64,000 nucleotides of DNA from Reticulitermes speratus (GCA_021186555.1 JAJKFL010000005.1:10753178-10817177); one strand, 5' to 3'. Counted from the stretch's first letter, positions 1 to 9,863 are shown. Numbers and translations: made by a program. Notes: a model not told the origin generated them from the letters alone.

Positions 1-134
1 CCGAAGAACTCTGGGAAAATCCTGTCCCAGTGCCAATTTGTACACCATAAATCCCACATGGACTGACCCGGGATCGAACCCGGGCCTCCGCGGTGAGAGG
101 CCGACGGCTAACCGCCTGAGCCATGGCACGGCCC
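1..134 (-). mobile_element. tRNA-derived SINE, family A, cut by window edge
   Basis: Read on the minus strand this begins with a tRNA-like head. It has an A-box-like TGGCTCAGGCGGTTAG and a B-box-like GGTTCGATCCC, followed by a tRNA-unrelated body that runs off the window. The same head and body recur at 20263-20537 on the plus strand, which shows that it is a repeat and not a tRNA gene. SINEs of this kind are transcribed by RNA polymerase III from these internal boxes and are copied by a partner LINE. The 3' half lies outside the window. Confidence 0.85.
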
Positions 135-639
135 AGCCGTCCTCTTACTCTGAATCGAAAAGTAGACCTGTCTGAGACAAAATTGGCGTTACGAACAGTT
201 TTACATAACTTTGTCAGCTATATAAATTTTGACGTTTGATTTATATATATATATCATTAAATGCACTACTTGCTGTGTGGGAAAAATAAAGAGCCTACGT
301 GCCTAATGTGAAGTTTCTAGACGTGCCATATCTGCGCTGTCCTGTGAGTAGTTGATGCTATCTTTCGAATGGCTGCTGGCAGTGAAACTGCTGCTGAAGG
401 AATTGGCCATTTGCACAACCAACGGGCCAACATCATCCTGTACATTGTCTGCCTTGCACTTAACGTTCAGTGCTTTCTGCGTACTTGTGATAATTAGCCC
501 GCTGAATGACCGAAACTACATGCAACTCATTGTCTATTAAATTGTTCATAAAAGACGCCTTGAACTGTGTCATATACAGCATCTTGTTTCTTTATGTGAC
601 TCCAAACTAGCAAAATTGATTTCATTTATAGTGAAATGG
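135..639. other. No recognised feature
   Basis: AT-rich unique-looking sequence with a short ATAT run near 245. The short open frame at 352-540 has no recognisable motif and I treat it as chance. Confidence 0.4.
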
Positions 640-1245
640 CGGAAGTTTGCAAACGGTCACACTTTTTGCTCTGCCATTTTATCAACAACACAGGAAGTGT
701 ACTCATTTCTCACACTCCACATTGCTTGCAGTAATTCCCGTTTCAAATAATCGTCAGGAAATGGTGCATTCTTTGCTAACAGCCACCGTTTCACGCCTTC
801 CTTCCTCCATGCAGCAGTGGATAATAATTCAGACTTGTGACCGTGATATGCTGCATTGTCCATAACTACATGACGCCTCCAGCTCGAATGTTAGGCAGCA
901 GTTGGTCGTGTAACCTCACTTCATACTTCTCGCTCTCCATGTGGTGGTAGTCTGCCGAATCTTTTTCTTTTTTGCGAAGAGTGCTAATTTTCCACCTTTT
1001 ATCAGTCCTGTTTCTCCATTTGCATAAACAATCACAAATATCGGTTTAAGTGTTGTAAGCTGCTTCAGTCCCGTCGTGAAGCCGGCCAGGAACGCGTCCT
1101 TAGGCGTTGTGATAGTTTCATCCCTCCACTCTGTAAGAACCGTGTATCCAAAATTATCCCACGTCTTATCCAGGTAAACAATACTTTTTACTCTTTTTTT
1201 ACATCGTTTAATCTTCCTCAGGTATGAAAGTATCCATACGTTGAT
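640..1245 (-). pseudogene. IS630/Tc1-type (DDE_3) transposase relic
   Basis: On the minus strand, from about 1245 down, one frame reads RKIKRCKKR then IVYLDKTWDNFGYT. This matches the first catalytic aspartate region (YLDETW) of IS630/Tc1 DDE transposases. The frame continues with an aGfttGlk block and a YANGETGLIKGG block, which corresponds to the strand before the second catalytic site. After frameshifts it reads DSADYHHMESEKYE, then LLPNIRAGG, then MDNAAYHGHKSE. The last is the second catalytic aspartate motif (MDNA.YH). The C-terminal part WLLAKNAPFPDDYLKRELLQ follows (open frame 657-863). At least two frameshifts and a stop make it non-functional. I see no terminal inverted repeats. The family assignment rests on remembered motif spacing. 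Confidence 0.75.
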
Positions 1246-1619
1246 GTCTTTTGTGGCTATCGGCAGCGATGTTTTATTTCATAATTTAAAACTTTTTTCT
1301 TCCGGTAGAGTATAAACATTAATATTTTTAAACTTGGGATCTCTCATCACAATCAAATTTCCAGAACCCCATTTAGTGCAGGACAAACAGTCTATAAGAA
1401 CAACATATACGCGTTGCGTGTAACTGCACTACGGACTTCAACCTAGTAATTTATGATCTGTTTATGCAGTAATTTATTTTTCCTGTCTTTTCTCGGTGTT
1501 TCCAGCGGACCCTGAGTACCTGCTATTTCTATTCTGTAGAACGACTTTCTGTTTATGCAGTTGCGTTACAAGTTTCCTTTACAATATAATAGACACTTTT
1601 GAGGAGAACTTTTTTATCA

Positions 1620-1985
1620 TAAAATAGACTGAGGGGTGTTCGATAATAAGGTGCTAAAGAGGATACTGTTTCCATTATTTTTTGGGTGATCAGATTAAGG
1701 AGTATGTGAGACGCATGCGGAATAAGAGAAATACATACAGAGTTTAGGTGGGAAATCCTGAAAGAACATTTGGAGGACCTAGGCTTAGATTAGAGTCTAA
1801 TACTAAAATGGGACTTAAATAAATAGGTTGGAATTTCAGTGGATTAATCTGGCTCAGGTTAGGGATGAATAACAGATACTTGGGAGTACGGTACTTAATC
1901 TTAGGCGTCCATAAAATGCGGTGAATTTAGTGACTAATTAAGGAAGTATTGGTCTCCTAAAAAAGGATTTTATCCCTGGAGTTGC
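1620..1985 (+). pseudogene. Non-LTR retrotransposon 3' end (family L1c), copy 1
   Basis: A decayed copy of the 3' end of a non-LTR retrotransposon that recurs at least seven more times in this window (for example 62880-63420). Recognisable pieces are the V-F-D/E-N-K-V-L-K/R-R-I stretch near 1628, the region coding for the conserved VGxPE-GP segment near 1745-1780, and the terminal segment ending in the equivalent of W-x-A-L-V-N-x-V-M-N-L-R-x-P near 1850-1910. It is 5'-truncated, as expected for incomplete target-primed reverse transcription, and has many stops. Confidence 0.6.
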
Positions 1986-2658
1986 CTCTTTAGCCATTGC
2001 TGTTATAAAATAATTGTACCTATTAATCACTGTTTGCTGGTCATTCCGTGTATATTTTCCCTTTCTTCCGTCACTCCGTGTCTGTTTCTTCAGTCACTGT
2101 ATGAACACAATGTCCAATGAAACTTAAAACTCTACTTTGTTGCTACTTTCACTCTGCCGAAGTACTGTGTGTTAAACTGACCAGTCTGTTCCGTATTAAA
2201 ATGTTCACATCATTAAGGACAGTACTGTCAGCACCTGCAGTCCGGTACTGTGTCATAACAAAAGTTAAGTAGCAGGCGGTGCCGGTAGTTAATCAAATAT
2301 TTTGGACTTAATTGTGCTCTGTTGATTCATGGTACAAAGTTATAAGATATTAACAGAGGTATTTTTTAGTCTTTTGTACGTGAATGACTCATGCAGTGCG
2401 CCAATCACTCATGGCTAACAATTCAAAGTCTCATTAAATCCTCCTGGACTGGTAAGTCCTTAGGAGATAAGAGTCTTCCATCTCATGATGCCGTGTAGAT
2501 CTAACTTGTTCGCTGGCGTACAGCTAAATGATGCTTAACAATTTCAGTGAACCACCAAAATTTTTTTTTCGTTTAAATAAAAAGCAGCTTAAATAATTTG
2601 GGTAACTGGAAACTTTAGTTTTTGAAGGAAAAATTGCACAAAACATTTCAAATCGAGA
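1986..2658. other. No recognised feature
   Basis: AT-rich sequence without a coding frame or repeat I can name. Confidence 0.35.
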
Positions 2659-3180
2659 GCTAGACACAATTAAAATGGGGCCTAGACTATCGTATGCGAA
2701 ATATTACACAAGCAAACAATTATTTAAAAAATAAAACCAGAACTTGTAAATTAATACATTTGACAGCTCTAACGAAAAAGAACTAATCTGGTTTGTGCAA
2801 AATATTAATGGAGAAGATATTTATTAAAATCCACAATAGATAAATTGATACATTTGACAGCTATAATTAAAACAAAGCCTACACTACATTGTGCAAAATA
2901 TTACTCAAGTGGATAATTATTCAAAAAGTAAAATAATTATTAAGTAGGTAAATTTGGTATCATATAATTAAAATAAACTTTAAATAGCTTGTGAAAAATA
3001 TTAATCCAGCACGCACAAACTGATTAATTGACACAAAGTAATGATATGTTAATTTTACAGCTACTGTTCAATTAAATTCAATTAAAATAAGCACAATCTA
3101 CAACTTGTAAAAACTAATGAAGCAAGTACTCGTAATTATTAAAAAATAGGCAAAACTGATAAATTTTGGTTAACAATGGA
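2659..3180. repeat. Degenerate tandem repeat, ~95-107 bp unit, about five copies
   Basis: Diverged units start near 2659, 2766, 2860, 2960 and 3059. Each opens with AGCT(A/C) or an equivalent and passes through an ATTAAAATAA-like block. Then comes a TTGTGnAAAATATTAnTC block, and the unit ends with GATAAATTGATACATTTGAC or a decayed form. Divergence is high, so this is an old minisatellite or the remains of an internally repetitive element. I see no coding potential. Confidence 0.6.
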
Positions 3181-4174
3181 AATTAAAATATGAGGATTAT
3201 GGGGTTGCACATTAATACACATTACAAACTGTTTGAACCTATAGTGTGAAGGGTGAGCTTCTGCATCCAAACACAGATTTCGAATGTTTGGTTACATTTT
3301 TATCAATATCGGTCTTCAATAAGTCTCCCTACTGAATCTATTTCTGTATTTATTCATTCGGTAAATCATGTAAGAGAACCCACATTCACAAAGGTGTGTT
3401 GTGCTAAATACCAACAGAAGTTTACAGCTTTATCGGAAACGAAATTATGTTCCTTTTTTTTTCACCATCTAAAGCTCTCTCAAATCCGTTTTCTAGAACA
3501 TTTGTTGGAGACTAGAATCGCTTAATCAAAATTGTGATGTCAAATTTTCTGGTACGTATTCCTTGAAGTGTGTAATTAAGTTCTTAAAAACGTTCCTTTA
3601 TATTGGCCGCCTGTTTAAGTTTCAGTTCAATTTGTCACTGATGAAACTGTGCAAAAATGGAAAGAAGACACCTGTGCACTTTTTACTTCTTTGATAACGG
3701 AAGCAAGGTTTTTTGAGAACTTTGTTTTGTGGTGGACTGAGATTGCTGTAGTACGGAAATCTTGTAGGCTCTTAGTAACATCACTTAGACGGTGAAACGT
3801 AATCTGCCAGGTATTACTCTACTGAGTGATCTCGCTTCACTTTGAAAATTTTGGTCATGGGCTGGTGGCAACAAAATAGTATTTAAAGCAATTCTCAAAT
3901 GAGCCAAAATAATTATAGTTACTTTGCTTTTATCGGCAATTAAAAGGAGTAAAGAAGGAAGAAATTAGTAACTAGCAGTAAAACCCGAATGAATTTCTAT
4001 TACGGAGAGGTCAAACAAAGCATTTTCATTACGTAGTAAACTGCTTTGAACAATTAATCTGTCAATTATATAACGTATTTTAAAACTATCTAAGTAACTA
4101 TTAATAAATATATAAATAAATAAATAAACCTGTCTGTCTGTCTGTCCGGCTATCTATCTATCATCTAATGAATT
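3181..4174. other. No recognised gene; microsatellites at the end
   Basis: AT-rich sequence. The open frame at 3253-3525 has no motif and low-complexity composition. Short simple repeats sit at about 4103-4126 (AAAT) and 4130-4165 (CTGT then CTAT). Confidence 0.4.
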
Positions 4175-4590
4175 AATAACTACCTAACACGTAACTCCAT
4201 GGAGCAGAGTCCTTCTTGCTCAGCTTGTACTTCGTCACTTAGTCGAAACAGTCTCCGCACTTAATGAAACCGGGAAGTTCATTACTGCGTTAACAAAAGC
4301 CCGCCACTAGTCTCTGTCCTAAGCCAGATGCATCCACTACACTCCCTCCCATTCTGTTTAAAACCTATTTTAATATTATCCTTTCATTTATCCTATGGGT
4401 TTACAACCAGACACCTCTCTTCAGGTTTGCCGCTGAAAACCTGCACGCATTTAACTTTTTCCTCATACGTGCTACATGCCCTGTCCATCAATATCTTTGA
4501 TTTTTGTTGCGTTAATAATGTCTGGTGATGAATGTTCTTCCCTTTAATGTGACTGACCCAAGTCTCAAACCCATATAAAGCAAAACACAC
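4175..4590 (-). pseudogene. Non-LTR retrotransposon 3' end (family L1c), copy 2
   Basis: Minus-strand relic. The open frame at 4393-4596 contains ALYGFETWVS, corresponding to the LYGCETWSL motif just after the reverse transcriptase domain in this family. The FSGKPEER segment corresponds to the later VGKPEG motif. The remaining 3' part (4175-4400) aligns by eye with the copies at 22635-22945 and 63060-63420, including the GGA-ATAATATT-AAA block and the final TCCAT(G)GAgCAGAGTCC end. It is 5'-truncated and broken by stops. Confidence 0.65.
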
Positions 4591-5311
4591 ACACACAGTA
4601 TTTGTTGTAATATATTTAATGACGTCACGGAATCCCGTTGTCTAGAATAAAATGATTGGAACACAGCGATTGATGAATTGGAAAGAGTCTGGAAGGAAAC
4701 CGTCGTTACCTAACTCATTTTACCACACACACAGTTCTAGTCGGTATAAAAATGAACCCGGATATTCAGGATTCTGATCATATGACTGTCTTCGTGAATG
4801 TTGTAAACCTGTGGGAATAAAGCATTTTCGGCTTTGGTTGAACATAGGTATAGTAAAATATGCAATGATTTTATTAATTCATTCTGATAGCAAGAAATCT
4901 AACAGTCGGTTGGTTAGTCTGTTGTTTCGATTAATCGAATTTCAGTGGTTAGTTTCGCCTGCCTCCTGTGAGATTACGGACAGGAAGTCCAGCGAATATA
5001 GGCCACGAGTGAAGTTTGAAATTCTGTGCCTGTGAACATGCAGCTGTATCGACCAGATGCCTGCTTCCTGAATAATATATCCGCACAATGTTTAGCAGGC
5101 TTTTGCTTGTTAGTGCTGTCTGACCTACTGTTGAGCAGTGCTGGTTGCATAAGACTCACGTAGTGAACGCTTACAGGACATTTTCAGTTTCGCCCTTTCA
5201 TTCGTTGTATCTCTGAAAGCATTTCCATGCAGTTTCATATTGAGTAACCTCACTGAATTTGTTTGGAAAGCCCAGCCTTACTTGTATCGTGAAATATAAA
5301 GTCAGTATAGT
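4591..5311. other. No recognised feature
   Basis: A short CA run at about 4587-4600, then non-repetitive AT-rich sequence. The open frames at 4811-5035 and 4974-5159 overlap on opposite strands and show no motif. Confidence 0.35.
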
Positions 5312-5480
5312 GGCTAGCCTACATGCCGGACTCTCGGATTCCATTTCCGGGTGGGGTAAGAATTCTCCCTTTTGCCACCTTTTCCGGAGAAACCTTGGGC
5401 CCTAGCCAGCCTCCAGAGGGCACAGGCAGTAAGAAGGTCAAACTGTGAAGCAGAGTCCGTACCTCTACCTAATGCCAAAC
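5312..5480 (+). mobile_element. tRNA-like SINE relic
   Basis: The head GTGGCTAGCCTACATG (A-box-like) and GGATTCCATTTCC (decayed B-box) are spaced as in a tRNA. The body that follows contains CTTTTCCGGAG and CCTTGGGCCCTAGCCAGCC. A related body occurs near 18120-18160. This is a diverged SINE copy, not a tRNA gene. Confidence 0.5.
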
Positions 5481-5533
5481 TTAAGAATGCCTGGAGTTAT
5501 GTCCCTACTTCCCAATACATCTCAATTGCGCAA

Positions 5534-5688
5534 CATAAACTTTTTTCTTTGTACTTTTTCCATCATCTAAATTTTTAATGAAGCAGCTGTGCTTTCCTTG
5601 CTTGAAGACGGAAGCAGAGCCGTCTTCCGAAACGTAGTGCTTCATTAAAAATTAGATGATGGACAAAGTCCAAAAAAAGAAGATTATG
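5534..5688. repeat. Inverted repeat with hammerhead-like loop
   Basis: Arms 5534-5585 and 5638-5688 are near-perfect reverse complements of about 50 bp, with small indels. The loop holds CTTGAAGA, a stem-forming pair and CCGAAACGTAG, which resembles the core found in the foldback family but with an altered CUGANGA box. I see no AAAATGCACGGTGA tail or target duplication, so membership in that family is uncertain. Confidence 0.6.
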
Positions 5689-5862
5689 TCCATGAGTCAT
5701 ATACCATCGTCAGAGCCGTATAGAGTCGAATTGCATAGCATGTTTGTAACTTAATATCACTGTGACGATGCTTATCTAACCACGTCCTCGCGTGCTGGCA
5801 GTCTGCCGCCGAGGTGTAAATGAGGTCTTCGCTCTTCTGGGGTGTTACGCAACGTTTATGGG

Positions 5863-6037
5863 CAGTTACCGACGTTTCGAAACAGCCTCTTTATGTCAAA
5901 ACTTTGGTAAATCATTCTGTGACTACTTGACCCTTGAAGATGTGACCGATAGGCTTCCCGAAACGTCGTTAAAGCCGTTCGAGCCTGCTTGACCCTTGAA
6001 GATGCTACCGATAGGCTGTCCTGAAACGTCGGTAACT
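5863..6037. repeat. Foldback with duplicated CCTTGAAGATG motif
   Basis: The segment at 5863-5888 is the inverted complement of 6013-6037 (a GTTACCGACGTTTC type sequence). Between them a GACCCTTGAAGATG...ACCGATAGGCT block is repeated directly at about 5930-5956 and 5990-6017. Both direct copies are followed by GAAACGTCG. These are decayed hammerhead-like motifs in which CTTGAAGA replaces CTGAAGA. The preceding CTTCTGGGGTGTTACGC (5833-5850) is also present in the palindromic MITE at 9770-9863. Confidence 0.5.
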
Positions 6038-6374
6038 AACTACCAATCAACGCTCTGAAACGTCCCTGAAGAGAAAGACCTAACAAAGTCATTTTTCTGA
6101 TAGAACCCAAATGACCAATGCACGCCATTGGATCCTATGTTGATCCATTTAAATAAGATTCACACCTTTGCGAAGTTACTCAACTGCAGTCATCAACTGC
6201 TGTAGTCTTCCAAGTGGTACATTCCCTGGAGTCATTCCAATTAAGATTCTGTGTATGCATATTCTTCACCTTTCTGAACTAGCTACATTACTTAATATTA
6301 TTCATTCCGTACATTGTTTCTATGTTTATTGTCCGACTAATGTACACTTTTATTCACTATTAATTGTGTAACAC

Positions 6375-6419
6375 AGTCCTACATGTTTCGAACCTTATCC
6401 TGGTTCATCTTCAGGGACT
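6375..6419 (-). ncRNA. Hammerhead-like ribozyme motif, all stems paired
   Basis: Minus strand, in order: stem I strand AGTCC; core CTGAAGA; one extra T; stem II GAACC with 7-nt loop closing on GGTTC; GAAA; a minimal stem III (AC-AT-GT); cleavage-site A; then GGACT, which pairs perfectly with AGTCC. Known hammerheads have CUGANGA, stem II, GAAA and a UH cleavage site in this order. The extra nucleotide between CUGAAGA and stem II departs from the textbook core. Self-cleavage is therefore unproven. Confidence 0.6.
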
Positions 6420-6586
6420 TCAGTATTTTAAATTACACATATTTTACATCAATGGTACAATTGGTTAAAATAGTAAAAACTGAATAACATTAATTTTACA
6501 ATCGAGTTATACACTGGTTAAGATGATAAAAAGTGAATAAATGTCTTAACCAGTGTAAAACTCGATTGTAAAATTAATGTTATTCA

Positions 6587-6755
6587 TTTAATATTGTATT
6601 CACCGTGCATCTTGTATAAATTAAAATTGAAATTAAAACCAACTTGATGCACCTTCACTATTAAAAATTTTAATAGTAGATTAATTAAGAGTTAATTAAT
6701 CTACTATTAAAATTTTTAATAGTGAAGGTGCATCAAGTTGGTTTTAATTTCAATT
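6587..6755 (-). mobile_element. Foldback element FB-2 inserted in the loop side of FB-1
   Basis: Direct repeats TTAATGTTATTCA at 6574-6586 and 6756-6768 flank it (13 bp target-site duplication). Inside, 6620-6686 and 6691-6758 form an almost perfect palindrome containing the family block GTGCATCAAGTTGGT. The tail is at the left end: CACCGTGCAT at 6601-6610, which is ATGCACGGTG on the minus strand. This short copy contains no hammerhead-like core and consists of little more than the element's 3' end in inverted duplicate. Confidence 0.88.
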
Positions 6756-6829
6756 TTAATGTTATTCAGTTTTTACTATTTTAACCAATTGTACCATTGA
6801 TGTAAAATATGTGTAATTTAAAATACTGA

Positions 6830-6874
6830 AGTCCCTGAAGATGAACCAGGATAAGGTTCGAAACATGTAGCACT
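6830..6874 (+). ncRNA. Hammerhead-like motif, second arm of FB-1
   Basis: Mirror copy of the motif at 6375-6419: AGTCC, CTGAAGA, stem II GAACC/GGTTC, GAAACATGTA, then GCACT. One base in the 3' strand of stem I differs (GCACT instead of GGACT), which breaks one pair. The intact version is in the arm next to the tail. Confidence 0.55.
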
Positions 6875-6939
6875 GTGTTACACAATTAATAGTGAATAAC
6901 AGTGTACATTCGGCGGACAATAAACATAGCTACATTACC

Positions 6940-7846
6940 TGTTAGATTTATTCTTCTGAATTTAAGCCACTGGCGTGGTTTGAGCATTTCGAAGATGTTT
7001 TGTATGAGGGGTAGCTTGTAAAACAAAGAGAAATGAGTTGGAGAGGGAGGGATAGGGTTAAAATGAAAGTAAGCGATATTTGTGACACATAGCCCTTGTA
7101 ACCAAGCGAGTAAATGCGGTAAGTTTACGAACAGGTTAACTGAGATCAGCTGTTGAGCTGTGTCAGGTACGTGACGTGAAGGCGCTACAGTGAAGAGAAG
7201 GTCGAGAGGTAAGGTGTGTCCTGGAACAACGTAAGGATCAGTCGCAACTCGTTTGTAGTGTAATTGGACACAAAAACATGTCGATACTTGTACTGAATTG
7301 TGTTTTTATAAAGGGCGTGAATTTTGACCAATGTGTGATGTGTGATGGCTGTTGGGACGCAGTTCATGTTGTGTAGTGTGAATGTATGACTTTACTCACT
7401 TACATCTATTATCTATGTTGTTATTTGCAGACTTATTTTCCCACAAGGTGTTTCTGTGATTTTCTTGATGCCTTGTTTGAATAGAATTTATGAAAAAGGC
7501 ATTTCTTGTTTTGAGGCTTGTTTATTCTGTGGCAGCAGTAGGATGGAAGAAAAGAAAATGAGTTACATTAGAGGTGCTGTTGATCTCTACTCGTAAGGGT
7601 ACACGATAAAGTAAGTATACCCCTGTGTAAAGATTATAGTAGGCTAATTCAATGGCCGATGCAGCCAGCTGAAAAAGGCGATGCTGATACGCTCGCTCGA
7701 GTAACATCCCGTACCACCTCAACCTCCCCTTCTTTGGGAAGAAATATGAACGGCCACTGACCACAGGTCGATTATAGGACAGGCTTCCAAAGATGTAAGA
7801 TACTCGTAAACTGGACTTTTTGACAGATAATCCACTTTGCGCAAAT
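6940..7846. other. No recognised feature
   Basis: Non-repetitive AT-rich sequence. The 118-codon open frame at 7522-7878 (minus) has no motif I recognise and partly overlaps the foldback element that follows, so I do not call it a gene. Confidence 0.4.
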
Positions 7847-7858
7847 AACAAATGAAGT

Positions 7859-8356
7859 ATAAAATCGTGTTCCGACAAATGTACACTCTTTATTATGTTA
7901 TTTAATACAGTTTATATTAAAAATAGTCCAACATGTTTGGAACTATGTTAGTTCATCGTCAGGGACTCAATTGTTTATTACACCAGCTATAGACGTATGG
8001 GACTCATTAAAATATATAAGTTAGTAGATAAAATGTCGCTAATTGTGTTGAGTTTGTGGTCACTGTATCTGCTGCTTCGTGTTCAACAAATGGTGAACAC
8101 GAAGCAGCAGATACAGTGACCACAAACTCAACACAGTTAGCGACATTTTATCTACTAACTTCTGTTATTTTAATGAGTCCCTTACGTCTATAGCTGGTGT
8201 AATAAACAATTGAGTCCCTGACGATGAACTAACATAGTTCCAAACATTTTGGACTATTTTTAATATAAACTGTATTAAATAACAGATAATAAAGAGTGTA
8301 CATTTGTCGGAACACGATTTTATATAATAAATAAAACGTACGGTACAAATAACATA
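7859..8356 (+). mobile_element. Foldback element FB-3 with two mutated hammerhead-like motifs
   Basis: AACAAATGAAGT occurs at 7847-7858 and 8357-8368 as a 12 bp target-site duplication. Arms run from about 7859 to 8085 and from 8095 to 8323, closing on an 8-10 nt loop. The block GTGTACATTTGTCGG near 8297 is the counterpart of GTGCATTAGTTGG in other copies. The tail AAAACGTACGGTAC at about 8334-8347 is a variant of AAAATGCACGGTGA. Hammerhead-like motifs lie at 7925-7967 (minus) and 8213-8255 (plus): AGTCC/GGACT stem I, CTGACGA, GAACT/AGTTC stem II. In both arms the base that should be the G of GAAA is C. It encodes no protein. Confidence 0.85.
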
Positions 8357-8368
8357 AACAAATGAAGT

Positions 8369-8817
8369 GTTATTGCTTTAATCCATAAGCTCCGTGTCTC
8401 ATTAAACGTCTATAGAATCCATCCATATACAAGTTACTCTCCCTCGAAAGCCACATTATAATACCTATATAACCAAGACATATTCCAAATCAGAAATTCA
8501 AGATTATCGAACTAATCTTCATCCAAGGGAAAACATAACCTATACCAGGACAATCAATCCACTGATTTATTACAAGAAATTTTCTGCGTGGAAGCAGATA
8601 CCATTAATTAAAGTAAATTATTGTGTACACCTCAACAGGAGTACTGGCTACTTAAAGTTTACAACATAACCGTTTTGTGTACTTTAAAAATACCTGTATC
8701 AGAAATATAATTTTTTTTATAAATCCCATTTTACTGTAAAGAATAAGACCTTATGCTATCATTGAAAATTGATGTTGGAATTATTCTTCCTCAAAGTATT
8801 TTGTGATTTCCTGGGAT
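8369..8817. other. No recognised feature
   Basis: AT-rich, with no motif or repeat that I can name. Confidence 0.35.
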
Positions 8818-8970
8818 GGCGGATTGGAATCCCGTCGGGTGTATGGATGTCCGTCTCGTGTGAATGTTGTGTGTTGTCAGGTAGAGGTCTCTTCGACGAA
8901 CCGATCCCTTGTCCAGAGGTGTCCTACCGAGTGCGTGTGTGTGTCAATGAGTGTGATCAGCTGCAACAAT
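8818..8970 (+). mobile_element. SINE family B, 5'-truncated copy
   Basis: It begins around the B-box region (GGATTGGAATCCCG) and follows the body of the better copy at 41331-41604: GTATGGATGTCCGTCTC, GTGTTGTCAGGTAGAGGTCTC, then CCAGAGGTGTCCTACCG. The tRNA-like A-box and the GAGGAGGCCC tail are missing. Confidence 0.75.
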
Positions 8971-9066
8971 AACCCTGTACACCTACATTGAGTAGGTAGA
9001 AGAGGTCAGACCCAGAAAGATGTACCTGATGATAGCCATAAAAATGACCAACTCATGTAGTATTAA

Positions 9067-9228
9067 TTTCAAACTATTATCGCCGTGCATTTCTATGAAT
9101 CAAATTAAATAAATAGACCAACTAATGCACTATTTGAACACTTTAATGTAGTGTGTAGGGTGTATAAGAAAGACACTACATTAAAGTGTTCAAATAGTGC
9201 ATTAGTTGGTCTATTTATTCAATTTGAT
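9067..9228 (-). mobile_element. Foldback element FB-4 (short hairpin)
   Basis: The perfect 14 bp direct repeat TCATGTAGTATTAA flanks it at 9053-9066 and 9229-9242. The arms contain GACCAACTAATGCAC and its complement and fold over a short loop at about 9157-9170. The tail is at the left end: CGCCGTGCATTT at 9082-9093, read as AAATGCACGGCG on the minus strand. There is no hammerhead-like core. Length is 162 bp. Confidence 0.88.
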
Positions 9229-9242
9229 TCATGTAGTATTAA

Positions 9243-9705
9243 GTAGTCATATAAACAGATTGATGATCCATGTTATATCCCTCTATTTTTATTTTATATA
9301 CTTTACAACGGGATGCACAAACAAAGCTCAACGTTTTTAAAGATTATGTGAAGCTACTTGAGGGGTTCATTTAGGCTGCCACCTAGCTGACGACGGCGTA
9401 AGTGACATCAACTATGTAACAGAGAACTAATTTCTTTGTCGGCTAAATAATGACATTATGCATATGTTGATACACGACCGAGGAATCTGGATCACTTATT
9501 ATTGGTGTAATTTCTTACGCGCCTGTCTCCTGAGTTGGGTACTGACACAGTATCCGAAGTGGGGTCGACCCGCCGATTAATACTGTAAAGCTTAGTCATG
9601 CTTATGTGTTGCAACCTTAAGCCTGCCTACGTGCTGCCACCAGTGGATGAAATATTAGTGCGTAAGTGGCACTACATCTAGACAGCGCCTGTCAGCACTA
9701 ACTTG
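9243..9705. other. No recognised feature
   Basis: Unique-looking sequence of slightly higher GC than its surroundings. No motif seen. Confidence 0.35.
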
Positions 9706-9769
9706 CTACCTGCCTAACATCTGGCAATCAGCTCCGAACAGTTGTACAGGGGGATAGGAAATGTGCAGG

Positions 9770-9863
9770 TGAGATCTGCGCTCTTCTGGGATGTTACGCG
9801 GCGTCGTGTGGTAATTGTTTACCACGCGACGCCGCGTAATACCCCAGAAGAACGCAGATCTCA
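9770..9863. mobile_element. Palindromic MITE, 45 bp arms, 4 bp loop
   Basis: Arms 9770-9814 and 9819-9863 are reverse complements with only a few mismatches and are GC-rich compared with the flanks. They start with TGAGATCTGCGCTCTTCTGG. In translation the repeat reads SALFWDVTRRRVV, a string I remember as frequent in cockroach transcripts, which suggests an abundant MITE family. Flanking direct repeats are not clear. Part of the arm sequence recurs at 5833-5850. Confidence 0.75.

Larger units (their letters stand above)
6292..6926 (-). mobile_element. Foldback element FB-1 with two hammerhead-like motifs, interrupted by FB-2
   Basis: It is bounded by the direct repeat TAGCTACATTAC (6280-6291 and 6927-6938), which reads as a 12 bp target-site duplication. 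Outer arms 6321-6494 and 6759-6928 are near-perfect inverted repeats. The palindrome continues inward at 6485-6522 and 6543-6583. FB-2 (6587-6755) sits inside. Removing FB-2 and one copy of its target duplication restores one continuous palindrome with arms of about 200 bp. The single-copy tail is at the left end and reads, on the minus strand, AAACAATGTACGGAATGA, a variant of the family tail AAAATGCACGGTGA. No protein is encoded. Confidence 0.85.

Noticed and set aside
6292..6926. Ordinary DNA-transposon MITE
   Set aside because: The tail is present on one side only and target duplications are 12-16 bp and not of fixed length, which fits retro-type insertion better than a cut-and-paste transposase.
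7522..7878. 118-codon minus-strand frame
   Set aside because: No motif, no codon bias that I can see, and it overlaps the target duplication of FB-3.
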